Notes: generated by a model not told the origin, from the letters alone. 64,000 bases of DNA from Eulemur rufifrons (GCF_041146395.1 NC_091001.1:104616965-104680964); one strand, 5' to 3'. Counted from the first letter of the stretch, positions 49,430 to 59,403 are shown. Program-made: numbers and translations.

Positions 49430-49680
49430 GACAGAGGGATTGTCTCCCTGGGATGAGAATGCAGATTTTATTTTCTGGCCCTGAATAACTGCGATTGCTC
49501 ATCCCCAAAGCTGTAAATATGCCACCCAAAATAGCAGAGAGTTGAAAGAAAACGAGCTCGTCAGCAGATTTAAAACAAAGTTCCTTTTTTTTCTTATTAA
49601 CAATAGGATTTCTTTTCGATCTATATTTTTCTTCAGCGTGAACTTCGCTTTATTTTGCCTATCTAGACTAAAGTAATAAA
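49430..49680. promoter_or_regulatory. Candidate conserved noncoding block, AT-rich
   Basis: Repeat-free 250 bp with words such as GAATGCAGATTTTATTTTC, TGAATAACTGCGATTGCTC, CTGTAAATATGCC and CTTATTAACAATAGG (a SOX-type ACAAT). Looks like constrained noncoding DNA; untested. Confidence 0.3.
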
Positions 49681-49765
49681 ACAGTCCCAGGGGAAGTACA
49701 GTTACCTAGAATTGAGACAACACAGAAGCAGTTGGGGCCCTGAGAGGTTTTGCCTGAATAATAGA

Positions 49766-49968
49766 CTGGCACTGTCCGGTAGAACCTTCTGTGATGATTG
49801 AAATGTTCTATCCTGGGCCATAATTTAGTAGCTCCTAGCAACATGCGGCTCTTGAGCACTTCAGATGTGGCCAGCATAACTGAAGAACAGAACTTTTCAT
49901 TTTAATTAATATAAATTTAAATTTAAATAGCTGCATGTGGCTAGTGGCTCCTGTAAGGGACACAGCAG
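49766..49968 (+). mobile_element. hAT-type MER element
   Basis: Opens CTGGCACTGTCCGGTAGAAC, then CTTCTGTGATGATTGAAATG, CACTTCAGATGTGGCCAGC, the AT-rich AATTTAAATTTAAATAGC, and TGCATGTGGCTAGTGGCTCC, ending near GGGACACAGCAG. Matches the DNA element 'cagcactgtccaatagaactttctgtgatgatggaaatg... ggctagtggctaccatattggacagcacag'. About 200 bp, full length. Confidence 0.88.
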
Positions 49969-49989
49969 AAGAAATGTGTGACCAAGTGG

Positions 49990-50430
49990 ACCTCACTGAC
50001 CACAGCCGCAGCTTCTGCCACGGTAAACCTGTATTTCCTGAAGCTAATGATTTGGAGCTTGCTTTGGGGTAGGAGGTTGAGGGCAGAATTCACCCTTTCC
50101 CAGGGCTGTGTGTTTATTAATTGTCTACATGATTGCCTTTGTAAAGGGACTACCTCTCCGAAACCAGAATTAGGAGCTCTGAATTTGAAGCCATTTATTG
50201 GGCTCAAATTTATGTGGTGTGAAATCTGTTAGATCATTTGCTCATCAGTAGGTTGTCTAGAAAAAAGGCCCATCTACAAAGGCTTTTCAGGGTGAGGGTC
50301 ACCAGTGTAATCAGAAACATACCAAGCCTGGCCTCCAGCAAAAGATTGTGTGCTTTCAAGTAAATTTTGAGTTTGCGAAGTGGCCTTTTGAAGACCTTGC
50401 CATTGGTAACATTTCCTCTGTTATTTAAAA
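49990..50430. promoter_or_regulatory. Candidate conserved noncoding block with HOX/homeodomain-like words
   Basis: Repeat-free 440 bp. TTTATTAATTG (50113-50123), AGAATTAGG (50166-50174), CATTTATTGG (50192-50201) and AATTTATGTGG (50208-50218) are homeodomain/posterior-HOX type words within about 110 bp. No coding signal. Regulatory role inferred. Confidence 0.35.
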
Positions 50431-50456
50431 AAAGAAAGAGAGAAAGAAAGAAAAGT
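50431..50456. repeat. GAAA-rich simple tract
   Basis: AAAGAAAGAGAGAAAGAAAG; imperfect (GAAA)n. Confidence 0.85.
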
Positions 50457-50727
50457 GCAATTATTTTTCACTATTGTTGAACATAAAGAGTGAAAGGTGG
50501 AAGCCTCTGGTGATTCACATCTGAAAATATGAAGCCCATGAGATTGCCACGCCGGAACGGAACCTTCGAAGCTGACAGGCAGGTGATGGGATGCGATGAG
50601 AAGGTTTGAATACAGTTTGGATAAATGGTGCAGTAGGACTGGCCAGCCAAGCCCAGCAGTCAGAGGCATGGCTGAGACTCACTGCAATTTATGGGAGGAA
50701 ACGATCGGAATGGGCTTGGAGATCAGC
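50457..50727. other. Spacer, nothing identified
   Basis: No repeat or gene recognised. Confidence 0.35.
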
Positions 50728-50800
50728 TCATTCATTCAGCAAACGCCCCTCCTGGCCACGCAGCCCTGAGCACGAAGAAAGATGAAGAGGAGGTGCCGGT
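50728..50800 (-). mobile_element. L2 LINE 3' tip, antisense, eroded
   Basis: CTCATTCATTCAGCAAACGC and CCTGAGCACGAAGAAAGATG recall the reverse L2 tip. Confidence 0.45.
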
Positions 50801-50807
50801 GTGAACC

Positions 50808-50990
50808 GGGGTGTGCTGAACTCAGCGGATGGTAAGAATCATCCGAGGTGCATTTTGAAATGCAGATGTCCAGGCCCTTCCCCCAAATATTCTGAAACCA
50901 TAGGTCTGTGGTAGGCCCTGAGAATACATATTTTTATAAAGTGTCCTTAGAAGATTCTTACTAAGAGGCCATTTGGAGAACTTTAACGTG
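50808..50990 (+). mobile_element. MER5A-like hAT-Charlie element
   Basis: GGTAAGAATCATCCGAGGTG, TTTGAAATGCAGATGTCCAG, GCCCTTCCCCCAAATATTC and TCTTACTAAGAGGCCATTTG, with overall length about 180 bp, match MER5A (tagaatcacctggggagc... aaatgcagattcccaggcccc... attctaatgtg). Confidence 0.7.
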
Positions 50991-51084
50991 GTGAATGTAT
51001 CGTCTCTCCACTATAGCTCCTCCTCATACCCCAGTCGCTCCAACAAGGACCGAGGAGCCTCCCTGGTCCCTCCCCTACCTTTAT

Positions 51085-51410
51085 CCACATCGCTAAATCC
51101 AGCTGATTATGTCTCCTAATTATTCCCTGAATCCCCCTTCCTCACCTTCACCTGGACTGTTGCAACGGTCCCCACGTTCTCTCCCCGGCCTCCACTCTTC
51201 CCTCTGAATTGGGGAGTTGTGAGGTTTCTAAGACATGAGTTTGAAGTGTCTCACTCTCGCTCAAAAGCGCTTTGCAGCTCCCATTGCCTGGGACCCCAGG
51301 CATCGTGGGCTTCAGAGGTGCAGCCCCGGCCTCCTCCCCGGCTCGTCCGCACGTCTCTGCGTGGCACGGGTGTTTCTGTCCCACCACATCCATGAACACT
51401 TTGCAGGTCC
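51085..51410 (+). mobile_element. L2 LINE fragment
   Basis: CACCTGGACTGTTGCAACGG, CTCCACTCTTCCCTCTGAATT, TGAAGTGTCTCACTCTCGCTC, GCTTTGCAGCTCCCATTGCC and GGCATCGTGGGC follow the plus-strand L2 section 'cgcctggactactgcaacagcctcc... ctgatcatgtcactccc... tggctccccatcgcc'. Confidence 0.8.
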
Positions 51411-53074
51411 TGCCGGGTCACGTCATTTGTCCACCCGCCTCTGGCCAAAGCAAAGGCAGAGAGAAAGGGACGTATGAGATTAGTGGTCCAAGGTGGCCAG
51501 CGTGTAGGGATGGGGACTGCCACAATGGGCCACAATCGGGGAAGTTAAGGAAATCTGAGTCAGGAAGAGCGTGACAGTCGGCCGTGGAGGTTGGGTTTTA
51601 TGCTGTAGAAACGGGGATGAGGAGGAGGGTTCTTGTTACTATTTGGTTTTTACTTTGTGTTTTGGAAAACGTCAAAAATATTCCAGAGCAGACAAAATAG
51701 CATAAGGAAACCTCATAAATATTGCTTTGTGAGGAGTACACTGAATCTGAAACAGGCTGTTCATTCAGGGGGAGACAAAGGGCTCCCGAGACGGACATCC
51801 TGGCACCGCTGCCCTCCACGTCCAACCACTCGGGCTGCCACCGTCTTCCCGGGGCCATGCTCCTTTCCGAAGCTGCTGCCCCGGGAGGAAGGGGAGCAGC
51901 ACGCCGTCCCCAAGGGGGCCCCACGAGGCTCCTGGCCACGGTGGCAAGACCGACCGGGCTCACTTTCCTTCCTCTGATCATCTAGCGTGTGAAGAGCTGG
52001 AAGGGTTATGTGCCGAAAGCACAGAGATGGTGGACGTTTCAGCAGCGCCGGAGGCCAGAATGCGCCGGAGTGAGGAAGGGCAAGCGGAAGGGCTGAAGCC
52101 CTCGGGGCCCGCACCAGGAGCGTGAAGGCCGGGGACAGCCACTGCAGGGAGTGAGCCAAAGGTCAGACTGTGTCTTGGGAAAAGTGCTGCGGCAGAGGGA
52201 GGGAGGCCAGCCAGGAGGTCTGGAGGACAGTGCGCGTGAGCAGCGATGTCACTGAAGCCAGCATCGTGGCAGAGGGCAGGCGAGGAGGGCCTGGGTCGGG
52301 GGGAGGAAAGCAGATCAACTCCACCGGGCTCGCTTGGTGACCGCAGCCCAGGGGGCAGAGTCAGCAGCCGCTCCCTCCCATAAAACCTCTCCCCTGCGGC
52401 AACTCCATTAATGCTAACCACCTGGCACCTGCCATTTGGTGGCCTGATGCTGGCCAGGCCTCCTCGGGCACCTTTCATGTGACATTCCTCCCTCCTCGGC
52501 TTTCACAGGATGGAGGGTTACCGCCCGGGGTGCTGGGAGATGAGAAGCAGGCCCCCAGGGTGGGGAGGGGTCCACTGGGGACCCGGCTTCCCTGCAGGCA
52601 GGGCCCGGGGCTCATGTTCCCACAGAACCCAGGTACTCAGAGGTGCTGGGGCAGCGATAGGAGGTGTGAAGGCCACCGAGGGGGCCAGGGGCTCCCAGGG
52701 TTGCTCTGTGCAGTTGCCTGAATGCAGAAGCCCAGAGAAGGCTGCAACCCCTGGCTGCCAAATCTGCCGCCTCGGACACGTCACTGAAGGGCTGGGAGAA
52801 ATTCCCTTGACAGCACCACCTTCCACGCACGCTTCTCAGAGGGCCCGGGCTGGGCACTGGTGGGCCGTTGGCTGTCGGGAACACTGTCTCCTTCTTCACC
52901 TCTGCATTTTTACAAAACCATTTGGTCTCCAGTCTCTCAAACAACTAGGAAATCCGAAGTATGAGGCATCACTACTGATGCCATAACTTTAGGGGGGGAC
53001 TGTCCAGAGGTTTATTAGTAATTTTAGGCATAAATCCCTTAGAGCCAAGTGACACGCATGAAGCAGGAAGAGAA
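51411..53074. other. GC-rich repeat-poor block
   Basis: About 1.65 kb. A possible diverged antisense L1-like scrap is at 51640-51730 (TTTTGGAAAACGTCAAAAAT). The rest is GC-rich with many overlapping frames of 60-166 codons on both strands (e.g. 51978-52478 minus, 52510-52986 plus). None has a domain or splice context I can support. Confidence 0.45.
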
Positions 53075-53250
53075 GAGCGAATGGAGGCCAGCAGAGCCGG
53101 GTTCCTTCCTGACACCGGCCAGGTGCTCCCGGCTTAACCACGGAACCTCTCTAATTCTTCGAAGGACAGAGATTATAATACCTATTTTGCCGAAGGTTAT
53201 GATGTTTAAATGAGACAATGGTTGTAAACATTTTGTGGAGGGCTAGAGTG
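53075..53250 (+). mobile_element. MIR SINE
   Basis: CAGAGCCGGGTTCCTTCCTG, ACCACGGAACCTCTCTAATT, GATTATAATACCTATTTTGC and TGTTTAAATGAGACAATGG follow MIR. Confidence 0.85.
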
Positions 53251-53284
53251 GGGAAGGGAGCATCTTTTGGTGTCGACTGCACTG

Positions 53285-53430
53285 AGTGGTTTCACACACT
53301 GTCTCAGTTTCATCTCCCAACAGCAGCACAAGGCGATGGTTTTCATCCCTACGCTACAGTCGGAAAAGCTACTCGAGGCAGTTCAATGACTTGTCTCACA
53401 GCACAGCCACAAGTCACCATTCTGCAAACT
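53285..53430 (-). mobile_element. MIR SINE, antisense
   Basis: CACACACTGTCTCAGTTTCA, CAACAGCAGCACAAGGCGAT, TTCATCCCTACGCTACAGTC, AATGACTTGTCTCACAGC. Reverse MIR; inverted pair with 53075-53250. Confidence 0.7.
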
Positions 53431-53854
53431 GTGTGTGTCTTAATTACTGCAGGGCCCCATCCCAGGCTTGGGCACAGAAAATCTTCAGTGGGGAAATGAG
53501 GCCTGTGAGGCCTGGGTGTGCCTGGGTTCCCAGGCTGTGCTGGGCCCCCCCAGCGGGGCAGCAGGGAGGCATGAGCGTGGTGTTGGGTGTCTGTGGGAAT
53601 CTCCGAGTTCACTGGTCACTTGGAACTGCTTCTCTTTGAGGGGTGATTTACATCCCTCTCTGCTGGGCCTTTTGATCTGTGGCCTGAGGGCTGAGTGCAT
53701 TCGTGCGTCCCTCCCTCCTGCACCCACAGAGCTCCCGTTACCAGCCCGTGGCTAGCCTGGCCTCCGCAGGGCCGGACTCGGGACGGGCCCTGACTTACGG
53801 CTGTGCTGGGCGGCAGAAGGGGCCTAGCTGGGAGGAGGAGGATGTCCATCGATA
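53431..53854. other. GC-rich spacer, nothing identified
   Basis: No repeat or gene recognised; overlapping frames up to 95 codons. Confidence 0.35.
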
Positions 53855-54095
53855 CTGTTTCCAGGGAGGCAGCGCAGTGGAGCGGAAAGAACATGAGCTC
53901 CGAGTTGGAGATGCCAAAGTACCAGTGGTGAGACTCTGGAACATTCTAGGTAACTTCCCTGAGCTGCCATTCCTTACCTGAAAAGTGGAGGTGGTATAGG
54001 CTACTTTGAAGAGATTTGGGGGCAATAAAAATAGATAATGAGTCCAAAGCCCCTGGTGTAGAAAGGGCACTGGCTACAAAGTACCTGTGATGTTC
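53855..54095 (+). mobile_element. MIR SINE, near full length
   Basis: GGCAGCGCAGTGGAGCGGAA, AGAACATGAGCTCCGAGTTG, AACTTCCCTGAGCTGCCATT, CTTACCTGAAAAGTGGAGG and GGGCACTGGCTACAAAG follow MIR. Confidence 0.75.
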
Positions 54096-55609
54096 TGTTA
54101 TGTAGTTGGGAACACTGGCCCTGTGACAATAGCCCAATCCCGAAACCTCAGCCAGTGCTTCAAGGCTGCACGAGTTAAGAAAATGGGGTTTCGGGGGCTT
54201 TCTTTTCCAGCCTGCGAGTCCCACTGCGGAGAGCCGCAGCAGGCAGCTAGGAGGGAGTCAGGGGCTGTAGGAGGAGCCCAAGCTGGAGCCTGCAGAACTG
54301 ACTTTCAGTGCTAACGGCCTCACAGCTGCTGTGCGACTTAACCACCTGAGCCAAACCACGGTGGCAGGTAGGTGGACAAGGAAGGGCGGAAGAGGACTTA
54401 GAGAGAGGCTCTCTCGCCTCTCACCTGGTGAGCATTCTCAGCACAGTCTCACCTGGGAGAGTTCTCAGCAATCATCATTTATTTAACACCTAAGTCAGTG
54501 ATTTACAGGAGCAGGAGAACTTCATCGAGAAAAGCTGGAGAGCTGGCAGGAAAACTGCCTGGGAAGTTAGTCTTTTTTTAAAAAGGGAAAAATGTGAAGG
54601 CATAAAGCACTGCCAGAGCAGGTCCCATGAACCACCAGAAACTGTCACATCAGAGCTTGCAGAATTGGGTGAGAGATAATGGGGCACTTCTAGCCCGTTT
54701 GGTGAAATGAGAAGGTCCCCCTCGCTGCAGGGAGGCTGTTCCCACTTGCACCTCCTGGCTGGGCACCCTGTACGGGACACAGCTGCACGAGAGAGCACGT
54801 CAGTCCTGAACACAGGCCCGGCATGTGTGTCCACAGCAGGTCTGTGTCGAGGCCTGAGGCTGCCCCCTGCTCCCTGGTGACCAGAGCGGGTGGGCTAGAC
54901 TGGCCCTTCCAGGCCAGACGCTGCAGCTTTGTGTGCTTTCCCATGAGTTGCTGATGTCTCTGACTTTGTCCCCCTCCGTGTGGCAAGTCCTTGGAGATGA
55001 CAAAGTGAAAGGGAAGACCCAGCCCTGCCACCCAGCCCGGGCAGAGTGCTAGGCACGAAGACAGTGTCTCATAAGTGACCGGGTGGCAGGATGACTGTGT
55101 GACTGAGCTGGGAGAGACGGAGCTAAAACGTGGAGAGAGAGAGAATTGTTGGAGAGAAGCGAATTCACGTCCTACACAGGTATAAGGTGACACCAGGCTC
55201 TGAGGGGCAGGATGGAAAAGGGGAGGCCCCGGGTGCCAGGTACCCTGGGCAGCCCTGACCTGCCACCCCCTGCAGGAGGCTGCCAGGTGTGGCTGAGCAG
55301 CAGTGTGTGCCACGGCGCAGGGTCCACAAACCGCTGGCAGCGCCCAGGAGAGAGGAGGCGTTAGCCTAAAAATCAGACGGTCAGAAATAGGGGGGCAGGG
55401 GGACCACTGTTTTTTGTGAGTTGAAAAACAAAACACTGGGAAGAAGAACAGAATGAGAGGCGTGGTGACACGTTGTGCTAGACCCAGCAAGGTCATCTCT
55501 AACAGGGTAAGCCAGGGATTTGGGTTGAAGAAGCCAATTATTGTCCTAGAACGGGACAGCCTAATAGCGGGCGTGGGAGGGGAGGCAGCTGAGCACTCCT
55601 GAGCCTTGA
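54096..55609. other. GC-rich repeat-poor block with long chance-like frame
   Basis: About 1.5 kb without confident repeats. A 309-codon minus-strand frame (54690-55619) is Ser/Pro/Leu-rich without a recognisable domain. Its upstream part would overlap the CR1/L3-like fragment that starts near 55610. Not called as a gene. Confidence 0.45.
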
Positions 55610-56110
55610 CAGCTGCCAATACTTAAGGCCACCCAGGGCTGCGTTAATAGAAGTCAAATGTCCAGGTGCAAGGAGGTGAGGACCCTCTTTCCACACCAGC
55701 CAGACCCTACTTGGAGTATTGGGCTGGCCCGGATTCCAACTTTTATAACCCTGAACATATTCAGAGCAAAGTGACCAGGAAGATGGGGGCCTCGAAGTCA
55801 CGTGAAGGAAGCAGAGTCGAGGGGCACTGGCTCTGTCTGGAGAAGAGGAGCCCAGGGGCATATTTCTGAGGGGCTTCGTGGGGCACTGAGAGACTTATCT
55901 GGTCTGGGGGTTGGGGATGAGGCAAAGTAGGAAATGACAGGAGTCCATGGTGTCAGGGTTGGCCCGGCTGTGGAACTGTGGCAAAGTGAGCTCCCCACCC
56001 CTGGAAGCATGCAAGTGGGCAAAGCCCACACACTGCGAGTCTGCAGAGCGTGCGCTGTGTGGGGTGGAGGGTCTCCTCCCTCTTTCCTTCTGCACCTTTG
56101 AGAGCCGCGG
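55610..56110 (+). mobile_element. Probable L3/CR1 LINE fossil
   Basis: GTGAGGACCCTCTTTCCACA, CCAGCCAGACCCTACTTGGA and GTATTGGGCTG match the CR1-family coding text 'ctctccacactagtcagaccctacttggagtattgg' (C-terminal part of the reverse transcriptase). ATTCAGAGCAAAGTGACCAGG, AAGATGGGGGC and CTGTCTGGAGAAGAGGAGC continue in order. Reading frame fully broken. The 3' boundary is soft. Confidence 0.65.
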
Positions 56111-57526
56111 CTATAGGCATCTTCTAGTGGGGAAACACACGTCCCAGGACGAGGTGAGCCTGTCACAGGCACAGGAATATAGCAGCTGGCAGGGGCTCCC
56201 TTGGGACAATATGGACTGGGCACATTGGTTAAATCCAAGGTGCCCAGCCTCTGATTCCCACCAGAGGTGATGTCACCATGGAAACATGAGCATTCTGGCC
56301 CACACCTTTCCAGGTCACCGAGCTGTCCCTGCAGCAGGAAGAAGCGTTTCCTGGCCCTGTTCTCCCCTCGGGGGTCCCCAGCTGAGTATCCTGTCTCTGC
56401 TCTGCCAGGGCATCCTGTGGTGGTCTCTGGGGCCACCAGAGCCTCGCAGGGGGCCGCCCTGGCAGGGTGTCAGCCACAGAAACGAGGGTGCCTGGGTCAA
56501 CTGGGGAATCGGGCAGGCGGGAGCCCAGCACTGGGGACAGCCTGCGGTGCAGCGCTTCCCACGGCAGGAGGGAGTGTAGCCCACGCTCCAACAGGCAGGG
56601 CCGACCAGGACTGCTCGGCAGGGCCCAGAGCACGGTGTGGGACTGCAGAGAAGGCCCCTCTGTCCTCCTGTCACTGCCCACGTTCCTCCTCAGCCGATTC
56701 TCTTATAAAGTCCCTTTCCCAGTGTGTTTGACACTACACTGCAAACTTGCCCCGGCACCTTCCCTGTGCCAGGCCACACGGTCAGCGGGGAGGTCCCTAT
56801 GGGGCAGGCTGGGGCGCAGGCTCCCTCGGAATCCCTCTGAGGTCTGTCCCTGAGTAGAGCTCTGTGTGGAGGGAGGCTCGGTGCCGGCCGGGGAAGGGGT
56901 GTCCGTCTCACCAGAAGGAGGCAGGTGTCTGGGCGCAGCGGCGGGAAGCCAGTGGACTGCGCCAGGCTGGCCCTGGCACCAGTGAGCCCCTGCTGAAGAG
57001 GGAAGCAGTCTGTGAGCTCCAAGTTCCAGGAGCTTAGGGCCCCAGTATGCGGTGTGTGGTTTGGCTGGCCACAGGCCTTGAGCTGACCCAGTTCATAAAA
57101 GACAAAAAAAGAATATGCCTACGTGGGTAGGATCGGGTGTTCAATGGGAAGGTGAGGCACTGGGCTAGCTTTTTCCTCCTCTAGGTTCTAAAGCCCATTT
57201 CAATCTCTGCCTTGAGCAGAACCACCAGGCTCTGGGTCTCTGCGGTGTCAAAGCCATTGCTGTTACGTTCCCAGAGACACAGAGTCCCCCTTCCCTGCAG
57301 CATCACCCGCTGGCCTGGATGACACAAGGCCTGTCCTTCTTGAATTCCCACCAGTGCTAGCCCCTGGGACGGGTCCCCACACAGAGGGTGATCTATTTGC
57401 CACCAATGGGCATTTTCAGGTTAGAGGAACTGCCTTAATTTATCTCCAAAGAAAGTTCCAAACTCCAGAGAATCCAGTGTGCTGGACTAGCTAACCACCG
57501 CCTGGCACGGTACCTCGCACGCAGGT
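56111..57526. other. GC-rich repeat-poor block
   Basis: About 1.4 kb. No transposon recognised. Overlapping frames of 97-154 codons on both strands without domains. An RFX/CRE-like composite is at 56268-56285. After 57060 the DNA is less GC-rich, with text such as GGTGATCTATTTGCCACC and CCTTAATTTATCTCC that may be constrained. Confidence 0.4.
56268..56285 (+). promoter_or_regulatory. CRE-like plus RFX X-box-like composite
   Basis: TGATGTCA (56268-56275) overlaps GTCACCATGGAAAC (56272-56285), which matches 12 of 14 positions of the RFX word GTTGCCATGGAAAC. Motif evidence only. Confidence 0.3.
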
Positions 57527-57670
57527 GTTTTTAGTAACAGTTTTATTGAGCTATAACTTACGTACCGTACAGTTCACCCATTTCAAGTATAAATTCGCAG
57601 AAACTGTGTGTTCAACCATCACCACCATCAGTTTTGGAACATTTTCATCACAATGGTCCTTTTTTAGTTT
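57527..57670 (-). mobile_element. L1M LINE 3' end, antisense, first piece
   Basis: AACAGTTTTATTGAGCTATA, ACTTACGTACCGTACAGTTC, ACCCATTTCAAGTATAAATTC and GTTTTGGAACATTTTCATCAC are antisense L1M. The same L1 section recurs in the next piece, so this is a separate insertion or a duplication. Confidence 0.85.
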
Positions 57671-58225
57671 TTCATTTGTTTTAAACTTCCATTTCATTCT
57701 TAGAACTTCTTTTAAGCCATTTTAGCCATTTTTAAGTGTGTAATTCAGTGGCATGAAGTCATTCGCGATGTTGTGCCACCACCGTCCAGCTCCAGAGTAT
57801 TTTCATCGTCCCAGACAGAAATTCTGCGCCCAGTAAGTGCTCGACCCTCCCCTCGAGCCCCGGCGACCTCTATTCTACTTTCTGTCTCTGCATCTGACTC
57901 CTCTAAGCCCCACTGGTAAATGGAATCTACAGTATCTGACGTTTGTGTCTGGCTTATTTCACTTGGCACGATGTCCTCCAAGTCCATCTATGTTGTGGTA
58001 TGTGTCAGATTTTCACTCCTTTTTAAGGCTGAATAATATTCATTGTATGTATATATCACATTGTGTTTCTCCGTTCATCCGTGGATGGACACTTGGGTTT
58101 TTCCCCACTGTTTGGCTATTGTGAATAATGTTCTTATGAACATAGGTGTACAAATATGTTTGAGTCCTTGCTTTCAGTTCATTTGCTTGTATACCCACAA
58201 GTGGAATTGCTGGGCATGCTGTAGG
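57671..58225 (-). mobile_element. L1M LINE, antisense, second piece
   Basis: TTTTAAGTGTGTAATTCAGTG, CCAGAGTATTTTCATCGTCC, TTTCTGTCTCTGCATCTGAC, AATGGAATCTACAGTATCTG, GGCTTATTTCACTTGGCACG, TGGATGGACACTTGGG and GTGGAATTGCTGGGCATG run contiguous through L1M antisense 3' UTR and ORF2 end. Confidence 0.93.
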
Positions 58226-58254
58226 GTTTGAGACAATATTTGCTGTGTGACTGA

Positions 58255-58400
58255 GTGAATGGACGTGAGTAGGGCCGGATCACAGAGGGCCTTGAATGCC
58301 ACATTTGAGCTGGGATTTCTGCAGCCATGTGAGCAAGGGAGTGCCGCTTGTCTCATCTTATAAACAGAGTCTAGGGACAAGCAGGTAAAGGCCAGCCCAG
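58255..58400 (-). mobile_element. L2 LINE, antisense
   Basis: GGATCACAGAGGGCCTTGAA, TGCCACATTTGAGCTGGG and GCAGCCATGTGAGCAAGGGA match reverse L2 (cagatcgtgaagggccttgtatgccatgc). Confidence 0.75.
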
Positions 58401-58704
58401 GACGTGGAAATGTGTGATGGGATGTCCCATCAGTTGTGCCTCCTCGTCTAACAGCGCTTCCCCGCTTCCCCCGTACCCACCCCAACCCGCCTGGGTAGCA
58501 CATTCAAAACGAACTTCAGAAAGGAGCTGAAGTCACCTTGATGACAGTTCAAAGAGTGTCAAGCAATGGCCACAGTTCTTCAAAAAAGAGGGAAAATTTC
58601 ACTTTTCCTGTCTCTTTCGTGATATTATGGAGCTCAAACAAGCACGTGATTTTCAACCCCCACACCCTACACTACACTGTGCAGCACAGATAGACGATGG
58701 TGTC
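58401..58704. other. Spacer, nothing identified
   Basis: The section 58500-58650 (TCACCTTGATGACAGTTCAA) is free of repeat words and carries a MEIS-like TGATGACAG. Confidence 0.35.
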
Positions 58705-58760
58705 ATCATTTATTCATTCAAAAAAGATGTATTAAGTATCATATTACTGTCAGGAGTTGG
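58705..58760 (-). mobile_element. L2 LINE 3' tip, antisense
   Basis: ATCATTTATTCATTCAAAAAAG and TATTAAGTATCATATTACTG recall the reverse L2 tip; short. Confidence 0.45.
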
Positions 58761-58884
58761 CTGACCATGGCTGCCCTGGCAAATAACACCACTGAATCCA
58801 GGCAGGCCACCCCTGTCACCAGCCATGGGACTGAATGGGACCCCATGGTGGGATGCCAGGAGGTGGCAGCGGCAAGCAGGAGCA

Positions 58885-59050
58885 TAATGTTTGCAGTCAC
58901 AGAAACCAGGGCTCCAATCACAACCTGCCACTCACTGCTGTGGATGCTGGATAAGTTATCTAGCCTCTTTGAACCTTATCTTTTCATCAGCGAATATCCA
59001 CAGCAGTACCTTCCATACCTCCCAATACCTACCTGTAGTGGGTATATGTT
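58885..59050 (+). mobile_element. MIR SINE
   Basis: GCTCCAATCACAACCTGCCA, CTCACTGCTGTGGATGCTGG, ATAAGTTATCTAGCCTCTTTG and CTTATCTTTTCATCAGCG follow MIR core. Confidence 0.85.
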
Positions 59051-59096
59051 GTTTTTTTTTTTTTGGGGAAGGGGGGTCTTTAATTTTTCCTGCTTG

Positions 59097-59290
59097 ATCT
59101 TTTTTTTTTTTTGTATTGTTTTGTTTTTTATCTTCAAATTGGCAGAAAAATGGCCCAGGCTGGTGGGCATGGGGCGGTCCATTGAAATATCGCCAAAATT
59201 CACACTGAGGTTTCAGGTCACGGTTGCTGAGGTGGAAGACGAGGTCAGGGTTCCTAGAGATTTCCCAGCCGACCCTAGAACGTTTTTGCA
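59097..59290 (-). pseudogene. Candidate processed retrocopy with poly(A), parent unknown
   Basis: On the minus strand, about 170 bp of non-repeat text ends in CAAAACAATAC followed by a 14-A run (59099-59112 as T on the plus strand). A short open stretch precedes the tail but no protein is recognised. A second T-run lies at 59051-59063. No convincing target duplication was found. It could instead be an unrecognised SINE or a 3'-UTR retrocopy. Confidence 0.3.
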
Positions 59291-59403
59291 AATGGCTGGT
59301 ATGTGTTGTTTGACAGCCTAGTCTCCACACACCTCTCCTCTAACCGCAGCTCTCCAAACTCCCTCTGGGGGCCGTCTTCCTTCCTTACCCATTAGTTTCC
59401 AGT

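Noticed and set aside
51978..52478. 166-codon minus-strand frame in GC-rich DNA
   Set aside because: No domain or splice context; similar-length frames overlap it in other phases.
55798..56436. 212-codon minus-strand frame
   Set aside because: Overlaps the CR1/L3 fragment in antisense and has no recognisable protein family.
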